Of a stretch of 64,000 bases of DNA, positions 58,720 through 64,000 are shown piece by piece. This DNA comes from Stutzerimonas stutzeri (GTDB taxonomy: Bacteria; Pseudomonadota; Gammaproteobacteria; Pseudomonadales; Pseudomonadaceae): positions 2,914,001-2,978,000 of the forward strand of contig CP077641.1 in the NCBI GenBank assembly GCA_019056435.1, given 5' to 3'. Within the stretch, counting starts at the first letter, position 1. Each line of letters starts with the position of its first letter. The notes under the pieces were generated by a model, which did not search any database, had not been told where the DNA came from, and saw nothing but the letters and a program-made list of their open reading frames with translations. The position numbers were made by a program, and so were the translations under genes.

Positions 58720-58990
58720 GGTTGTCCTCCACGGCGCCTACCGCAGGGCCGATCTTCCCCCGCGCACCGTTCTTTTCAATGCTGGCTTTGGCGATATAGG
58801 CGTCTGCCCAAGCGTCGAGCTCGAGGCGATCGAAGCCAACGCCCTGGACCCCGATGGGAAATTCGCGAATGAAGGGGCGGACCGCCCGGTTGAACTCGCT
58901 GCGACACATGCCCAGGTATGCAGGGGCAGCAGTGGCTCTCAGAATTCGTGGGTGAAGGGGCGATTGCGGGGGGCTGCTGGTAGTTGCCAT
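58634..58990 (-). CDS. AlpA/excisionase-like DNA-binding protein
   Basis: The 118-residue product contains a short MerR/AlpA-like winged helix (RILRATAAPAYLGMCRSEFN, then FDRLELDAWADAYIA), the layout of recombination directionality factors beside tyrosine integrases. Its 3' end overlaps the integrase start by 86 bp in another frame. The start at 58990 (MATTSSPPQSPLHPR) has AAGG upstream; 59038 is an alternative. Control of excision is inferred from position. Confidence 0.72.
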   Translation of the reverse strand: MATTSSPPQSPLHPRILRATAAPAYLGMCRSEFNRAVRPFIREFPIGVQGVGFDRLELDAWADAYIAKASIEKNGARGKIGPAVGAVEDNHGEKTNHGPVPTERDLAHRQDLQRSAPL

Positions 58991-59136
58991 GGCCTTGGGC
59001 ACCGGTTGCTCGAAACGACAGGGTGCCGTTGGCACCATCGGCTAGATGCTGGGCGTTACGCTGTATGTGCTCAACCGGCTCGGGCAAGTTGGAGCGGGCC
59101 TGGTAGGAGGTGGGGGCTGATTGGCTGGAGGTAGGG

Positions 59137-60403
59137 GTGAGGAACGACGATCGGATTACTAGAGAGGCGCTGTACGAACTGGTCTGGAGCGAACCCATGC
59201 TCAGGGGTCGCCGAGCGCTACAGGGTATCGTCCAGCTTCATGGCACGGGTTTGCCAATGCATGGGGGTACCGCGACCACCGCGCGGTCACTGGGCGAAGC
59301 TCAGTCACGGCAAACCCAGTCCACAGCCGCCGTTGCCGGCGCTGGGACCTGGAATGCGCGAGTCGTGGCGCCGTGGCGAAAGGGTCGATATGGGCGGTCC
59401 TCGTTCACTACCGCAGCCGCCCGCACGGTCGCGTCGGCTCAGGGCCGTGGTTCGCGATGGCCCCGGACCCCATCCGGTGCTCGCCGGTGCAAAGGAGGTG
59501 TTCGGGCAGGGGCAAGAGATCGACCAGGGTTTTCTCAAGCCTTCCAAGCGCCGCCTCGCCGATCTCGTGGTGACCCGCCCGATGCTCGACGAGGGAATTG
59601 CGTTGCTCGATGAACTGTTTCGACGGTTCGAGCAAAGAGGGCACCCGGTCAGCTTGTCACCCGGCGACCGCATCTATTGTCGGGTCGGGGTGGATGTGCG
59701 CGAGAACCCGGGAAAAGCCGCCGAACACCGCTATCCCTCGCTGTGGGCGCCGTCGAAGCCAACGATCGTTTTCATTGGGACCGTTGCCATTGGCCTGACG
59801 CTGTTCGAGCTGACGGAAACGAAGGAGGCGCGTTACATCGACGGCGGGTACCTGCCGCTTGAGCAGGCCGAGCGACACCGGCCCCGGCACGGATGGCCAC
59901 ACTGGTCCTGGACGACCCAGCATGCCTTCGCGACGGGGCGGTTCTGTTTGCAGGCCTATTCTCCCTATCCGCTGGCCGATTGGTCCGAAACCTGGCGCGA
60001 GCGCAAGCCCGGCGACTTGCGAAAACGCCTTGACGCCATCGTTCGTGCGGTGCGTGCAGCGGCGCCCCTGGTGGCGCAACGGGTGGAGGAGGGAGAACTA
60101 GCTGAGCAAATCCGCCGGCGTGAGCAAGAAGCGCAATGGCAGCGTCATTTGGAGGAGCGGGAGCGCCAACGGCGCGAGAAGGCCAGGCAGGACGCACGGG
60201 ACGAGCTTTTGCAGATCATTGCCAGCTGGGGCGAAGCACAGCGTATTCACGCTTTCTTCGCAGCGGCAAAGGCGCAAGCGCGACAGCGAAACGATGATGC
60301 GCGTGATGTGCTTCTCGAACGGCTGGACCTTGCGCTCTCATTGATCGGCGAGCCAGATCCTCTGGCGGCGCTGCTTGGCTGGAAAACGCCTGAAGAGCGG
60401 TAG
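59137..60403 (+). CDS. Large hypothetical protein with N-terminal HTH-like segment (frameshift)
   Basis: After correction the product has 421 residues. The N-terminus (ITREALYELVWSEPMLRVAE, then VSSSFMARVCQCMGVPRPPR) looks like a helix-turn-helix, and the pattern is found in many ICE and phage proteins of unknown function. The middle is mixed and contains YPSLWAPSKPTIVFIG. Residues about 310-380 form a charged coiled coil (EEGELAEQIRRREQEAQWQR). The start is a GTG at 59137 with GGAGG five bases upstream. One extra G at 59204-59207 breaks the frame; removing it joins EPMLRVAERYRV. Confidence 0.65.
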
Positions 60404-60466
60404 GTGTCCATCGTCCCGCGCGATTGCTTCGCAACTGGTATCGACTGCTTCGTAGAAGCAGAATCA

Positions 60467-60519
60467 GTACTATAGTACCTAATATCGTGTCTTTTCCCAT
60501 CTTATAGGTATTCTAATAC
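60467..60519. promoter_or_regulatory. Two palindromes upstream of the hipA-like gene, candidate operators
   Basis: GTACTATAGTAC (60467-60478) is a perfect 12 bp palindrome and GTATTCTAATAC (60508-60519) an imperfect one with the related form GTA-N6-TAC. They are 41 bp apart, about four helical turns, in an AT-rich stretch just before the hipA-like start. HipB-type repressors bind such short dyads, so these may be autoregulatory sites for the fused HTH domain (inference). Confidence 0.5.
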
Positions 60520-60582
60520 TGACTAGCCGGGCTTTATGCTTTAAATTCGGAACTACAGTACCGGTTATATATCAGGCAGGCT

Positions 60583-62190
60583 ATGGTAGGAGAACTCACG
60601 ATCCAGACCCACGTCGCGGGCCGCTGGCGAGATGCGCTGGTGCTCTCGATCACGGACATACGTCGTGTGGGAGAGGCGAGATGCACGACCTCCTACCTGC
60701 AGCCATACCTGGTCGACTTCATTGGCGACATGGACTCGCTTCTCGAACCGGCAATCAGTGTAAATCTGCCGGTCAATTGGAATCTGGTCGAGACCAAGGG
60801 CTATCCGGCCTTCGTTTACGACCTGATGCCAGCCGGTGCCGCTCGGAGATCCTTGGAGAAGCGTTTCGGCGGCGAGAAGCCCGAGGGCGTCGATCTCGAT
60901 TTCTTTCTGCTAAGCCGCTGTACCCCGTCGTCGATCGGTCATCTGCGTGTAAAAGAGTCGTTCGAGCACGTGGACCAGACGCGCCTGGAAGCTTTTCCTC
61001 GCCGCGAAGTCGTGGACAGGACCAACGATTTTCTCGAGTACGCCTACGAATCGGGGGCGGCGCTGGGCGGTGCCACCGGTGCACAGGGCGAGGCGCCGAA
61101 GCTGCTGATGGTCGAAGGCGTAGATGGGGCGCTGTATGCAGACGCGATGCTGTCCGACGATCTGGCCAGGCGTCATTGGCTGGTCAAGTTCGCTCGCAAC
61201 CAGGTGACCGAGCGGGACAAGAACATCCTCCGCTCCGAATTCCATTACTACCGGGCGGTCTCGACCCTTGGCTTGAACACGGTTTCGACCGACGGCCTCG
61301 TGCTTGAGGAAGCCGAGAAGCCAAGCCTGTGGATGCCACGTTTCGATCGTCGAGTCGATCAAGGTGCGGTCGAGAGGATCCCTGTCGAGTCGATCTACTC
61401 GGTCTGCGCCAATACCGTTCCGGGGTCAAGGATGAACCATGAGGACGTGCTGGGGCGGTTGATCGGGCTGTGGACCTCCAATAACCAGGTTGACGAGCTC
61501 GAGGAGCTTGTCTTCGAGTATTTGCAGCGCGACCTGTTGAATCGGATCCTTGGCAACTCTGACAACCACGGACGCAACATGGCGATTTTCCGGTCTCGCG
61601 GTAGATTCGAGCTGGCGCCCATCTATGACCTCGCGCCGATGGTGCTGGACCCGGAGGGCGTCACGCGGGTTACCAAGTGGAGGCCGGAACACATGGGAAG
61701 CCCGGACTGGCGAGCGGTCTGCGACTATTTCCACGTCATTACCGATCCGGCTGCGCTATTCGAGCGCCTTCGCGCGGCTGCGCAGAGATTCAGAGCATTG
61801 CCCGATCTGTTGGTCGATTTGCCCGCAGAGGTGCGGCAGGCCCGGACCATCCCCCTGAATAACCTTGACACACGCCTGGCGGAATGGGGGGTTGATATGA
61901 GCACGCCCACTAGCGAACAACGCAAGCAGATCATCGACGACATCATGCAGGGCCATGCGTCGGGAAGGGAGACGCTGGGGACCTCGATACGCCGGTTGCG
62001 GCTCGAGGTGACCGGTTTCGACCAGGCGACCTTCGCCGCGATGTGCAACCTGTCCACCAAGGCCCTGTATCAGATAGAGACCGATAAAGGTAATCCAACC
62101 CTCGGCACTATCGAGGCGATCCTGAGGGAAATTCGGGCTTCGCCTTGGGCTCGTTGCGGGCATACCCGCCTCGTCAGTTTCTCTGCGTAA
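60583..62190 (+). CDS. HipA-like serine/threonine kinase fused to a C-terminal XRE-type HTH
   Basis: The 535-residue protein begins with the HipA N-terminal subdomain (residues about 1-110). The HipA-C kinase follows: KFARNQVTERDKNILRSEFH, catalytic loop LGNSDNHGRNMAIF near residue 325, and the DFG-equivalent APIYDLAPM. Residues about 465-520 (SIRRLRLEVTGFDQATFAAM, CNLSTKALYQIETDKGNPTL) are an XRE/HipB-type HTH, so toxin and antitoxin-like domains share one chain. No separate hipB is next to it. Removing one G near 62123-62125 would extend the reading to KFGLRLGLV and 557 residues ending at 62257, a more typical HTH end; this is uncertain. AGGCAGG precedes the ATG. Confidence 0.85.
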   Translation: MVGELTIQTHVAGRWRDALVLSITDIRRVGEARCTTSYLQPYLVDFIGDMDSLLEPAISVNLPVNWNLVETKGYPAFVYDLMPAGAARRSLEKRFGGEKPEGVDLDFFLLSRCTPSSIGHLRVKESFEHVDQTRLEAFPRREVVDRTNDFLEYAYESGAALGGATGAQGEAPKLLMVEGVDGALYADAMLSDDLARRHWLVKFARNQVTERDKNILRSEFHYYRAVSTLGLNTVSTDGLVLEEAEKPSLWMPRFDRRVDQGAVERIPVESIYSVCANTVPGSRMNHEDVLGRLIGLWTSNNQVDELEELVFEYLQRDLLNRILGNSDNHGRNMAIFRSRGRFELAPIYDLAPMVLDPEGVTRVTKWRPEHMGSPDWRAVCDYFHVITDPAALFERLRAAAQRFRALPDLLVDLPAEVRQARTIPLNNLDTRLAEWGVDMSTPTSEQRKQIIDDIMQGHASGRETLGTSIRRLRLEVTGFDQATFAAMCNLSTKALYQIETDKGNPTLGTIEAILREIRASPWARCGHTRLVSFSA

Positions 62191-62365
62191 GCCACCATCC
62201 GATGTGGCTCGCCCGGTCCGTGGAGCCAACCCGCGCCGCAAACGCGTCGAACGGTGAGCTGGGGCGGACGCGGCCCCGTACGATAAGCGCGGCGAATGAA
62301 GATCAGCGTACTTGCGCGGGATCTGGTCTGTCGAGAGCCTGGGTCTTCGTCGTATCGCTGGACTT

Positions 62366-63571
62366 TCATGGCCGGCCATGTAGCGCTGCGGAACGCGGCC
62401 GATACGGGCGCAGCGGGATATCGCGGTTGACGATGATCCGTAGGGGAAGACCGGGCCGCTGGGTGAGCGTAGGCCGTATGTCCACGTTTCGCCGTGTGAC
62501 CTCCTGGCCTACCTGGTTGACCGAGTCTTGCAGGCTGTCACGACCCGCTATCACGATTCGATCCCCCTCGCGGCGGCTGGACGGGGCCGCCAGCTCGGCG
62601 CCAATGCCCAACAGGCTGGTCAAAGCCGCGCCGGCAACGATTCGATCCCAGTGCCAATCAACGCCGTCCTCGAGGCCTGCATAGCCTTGGGGGTCGCTGG
62701 CGATCGGGCTCTCGAGTTTCATCGACGAGGTGTCGGGGAAGATAAGCCGGTGCCAGACGACGTCGACTCGGCTCTGCCCATGGCTGATCTGGCTGTCGTA
62801 GCGACCAAGTAGACGAGCGCCCTGGGGAATCAGCACATGTGCTCCGGTCGCGGTGTCGTAGACCGGCTCGGTTACGGTGGCGATCACGTCGCCTGGCAAG
62901 TCGGACTTGATGCCGGTCACCAGCGCAGCCGCGATCACGCTCCCCGCCATGACCTGATAGGCCGACGCCGGCTTCTGCACGGATGTGGATTCGTTCATTT
63001 GTGCGTTTGAGGTTTTACTGAGAAGTGCCTGATTGCTACCGCGGATTTGAGCAGAGCGGTCAGGGCGATCCTGATCAATCACGGGTTCGCCGGCTGGCCG
63101 GGTGTGGGCGGCCTGGAAGAAGAGCGGCGAGAGGCGCGCTTGCTCGTCCTCTTCCGCGTCCGCCAGTTCGGCAGGCTTCGGCTCGACCTCGCCTGGGTGC
63201 GATGGGGCATACGCCAAAGGCTCTGTTGCCATGGTATCGGCTCTTTCGGTACGGCTATCCGGCGCCGGCAGGGGCGCCGTCAACTGCGAATAGTCCTTTG
63301 CAAGTGACTCGAGTCGCTCCGGTCGCACGTTGTGATCGACGTTGAACAGTTCTCCCGCCGCATTTTCGCGCGTTTGGTCCGGTGGATTCAGTCCCAGGAG
63401 CAGGGCAATGAGCGTCGCCGACGCCAGGCTCCCGGCAACGGCCAGTATCGTCCGTGCGTTAAGCCGCGTGACACGACCTGGTCGGGCGCGCAATGCCAGC
63501 GTCTCGGCCGCCACCTTCGTCCGTGGCGGCACTGGGCCGTCGTCCTCCAAGGCGTCGGTCGCGCTCGTCAT
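62366..63571 (-). CDS. trbI: Conjugal transfer protein TrbI (VirB10 type)
   Basis: The 401-residue protein spans inner and outer membranes in the type IV secretion core complex. A cytoplasmic basic N-terminus and one membrane helix (ILAVAGSLASATLIALLLGL) are followed by a Pro/acid-rich periplasmic linker. The VirB10 barrel domain starts at AGSVIAAALVTGIKSDLPGD and continues with VLIPQGARLLGRYD and GYAGLEDGVDWHWDRIV. Its start overlaps the trbG stop by 4 bp. The stretch downstream (62191-62365) shows no further gene I can support. Confidence 0.92.
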   Translation of the reverse strand: MTSATDALEDDGPVPPRTKVAAETLALRARPGRVTRLNARTILAVAGSLASATLIALLLGLNPPDQTRENAAGELFNVDHNVRPERLESLAKDYSQLTAPLPAPDSRTERADTMATEPLAYAPSHPGEVEPKPAELADAEEDEQARLSPLFFQAAHTRPAGEPVIDQDRPDRSAQIRGSNQALLSKTSNAQMNESTSVQKPASAYQVMAGSVIAAALVTGIKSDLPGDVIATVTEPVYDTATGAHVLIPQGARLLGRYDSQISHGQSRVDVVWHRLIFPDTSSMKLESPIASDPQGYAGLEDGVDWHWDRIVAGAALTSLLGIGAELAAPSSRREGDRIVIAGRDSLQDSVNQVGQEVTRRNVDIRPTLTQRPGLPLRIIVNRDIPLRPYRPRSAALHGRP

Positions 63572-64000
63572 TTTTGACCACCGGAGGGGACGTCGCTGCG
63601 CTCGATCCGAACGACCGAATTCTTTTCGCCGCCGAGGCGGAGCTCCGCCGCGGCGAAGAGCCGATCGACGACGTAGTACGGGGTCCGGACGCGGTAGTTG
63701 ACCAACTGGCCATCGCCTGTGGCGCCAATGACGAAGAGTGGCGGGAGCTCGCCCTGCTCAATTCCGGGCGGAAACTGGATGTAGACCTTGCGCCCATCGT
63801 CGAATGCACGAAGAGGCTTCCATGAAGGGGTGTCGCCGCGGATCACATAGCGAAAATGCAGCTGTTCAAGGGCGAGGCCGGCGTGCACGGGTGCCGCTTC
63901 GAGGGCCTCGGCGGCCTGTCTCTTGAGGGCCAGAAGCCGATCCTGTGGGTAGTCCCAGGATACCGATGCCATCCAGGCCTGCTCGGTGGAGGTCAGTTCG
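63568..64000 (-). CDS. trbG: Conjugal transfer protein TrbG (VirB9 type), partial
   Basis: Only the C-terminal 143 or so residues lie in the window; the start is beyond 64000. WDYPQDRLLALKRQAAEA, LHFRYVIRGDTPSWKPLRAF, DDGRKVYIQFPPGI and VNYRVRTPYYVVDRLFAAAE are typical of TrbG/VirB9, the outer-membrane-side core component. It overlaps trbI by 4 bp (ATGA), so they form a transfer operon. Confidence 0.92.
   Translation of the reverse strand, partial: ELTSTEQAWMASVSWDYPQDRLLALKRQAAEALEAAPVHAGLALEQLHFRYVIRGDTPSWKPLRAFDDGRKVYIQFPPGIEQGELPPLFVIGATGDGQLVNYRVRTPYYVVDRLFAAAELRLGGEKNSVVRIERSDVPSGGQK

Noticed and set aside
62191..62365. A DUF2274-type small gene expected downstream of trbI
   Set aside because: I looked for the usual basic N-terminal pattern in all three minus-strand frames and did not find it. 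Nothing can be supported in this gap.

Overview
The window comes from a GC-rich gammaproteobacterium of the Pseudomonas stutzeri (Stutzerimonas) group. That placement is an inference from gene content and order: nirBD with a PP2C/kinase gene, nasA, nasST, the MoxR-Bat operon, gdhB, rmf-rlmL-dacB-yggL, an OprD-type porin, mobA/moaB/moeA and thrS-infC-rpmI-rplT-pheST-ihfA all look like Pseudomonas neighbourhoods.

Bases 1-16763 form a nitrate-assimilation region, nearly all on the minus strand: assimilatory nitrate reductase (nasC, cut by the window edge), nitrite reductase nirBD, a PP2C/protein-kinase fusion with the MFS nitrate transporter nasA, an ABC nitrate transporter (nrtABC) followed by a chemoreceptor-like gene and a NIT-like gene, and the nitrate sensor/antiterminator pair nasS-nasT. 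Three transcription units (nirBD-nasC, nasA-kinase, nrtABC-mcp-NIT) each begin with a sigma-54 -24/-12 promoter. Each promoter is followed by two hexaloop hairpins (A at loop position 1, G at position 4), the second overlapping an intrinsic terminator, which is the architecture bound by ANTAR antiterminators such as NasT. A six-copy tandem repeat of about 74 bp separates nasT from the nrt operon, and related palindromes lie between nirB and nirD.

Bases 16871-23658 hold a MoxR-DUF58-DUF4381-BatA-BatB/C-BatD operon. gdhB (NAD-dependent glutamate dehydrogenase) follows on the plus strand. From 28970 to 40003 come housekeeping genes (pyrD, rmf, rlmL, dacB, yggL, a FUSC membrane protein, dgt) and a yqjDEK-like trio. 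From 40187 to 49462 there are an OprD-type porin, a glutaredoxin-like gene, tRNA-Pro(CGG), molybdenum-cofactor genes, an acyltransferase, an I78-type inhibitor, a small secreted protein paired with a C39-like peptidase, and an FAD oxidoreductase. tRNA-Val(GAC) and the thrS-to-ihfA translation cluster follow, with a MerR-type regulator and tRNA-Pro(GGG).

From the 3' end of tRNA-Pro(GGG) to the end of the window lies one end of an integrative and conjugative element: integrase, AlpA/Xis-like gene, a large unknown protein, a HipA-like kinase fused to a C-terminal HTH, and trbI and trbG.

At least 16 genes, many of them essential (thrS, pheT, pyrD), carry single-base indels in homopolymer runs. 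When corrected, every complete gene returns to a whole number of codons and to family length. This is most simply explained as sequencing error, so these loci are annotated as single genes with the frameshift position stated.
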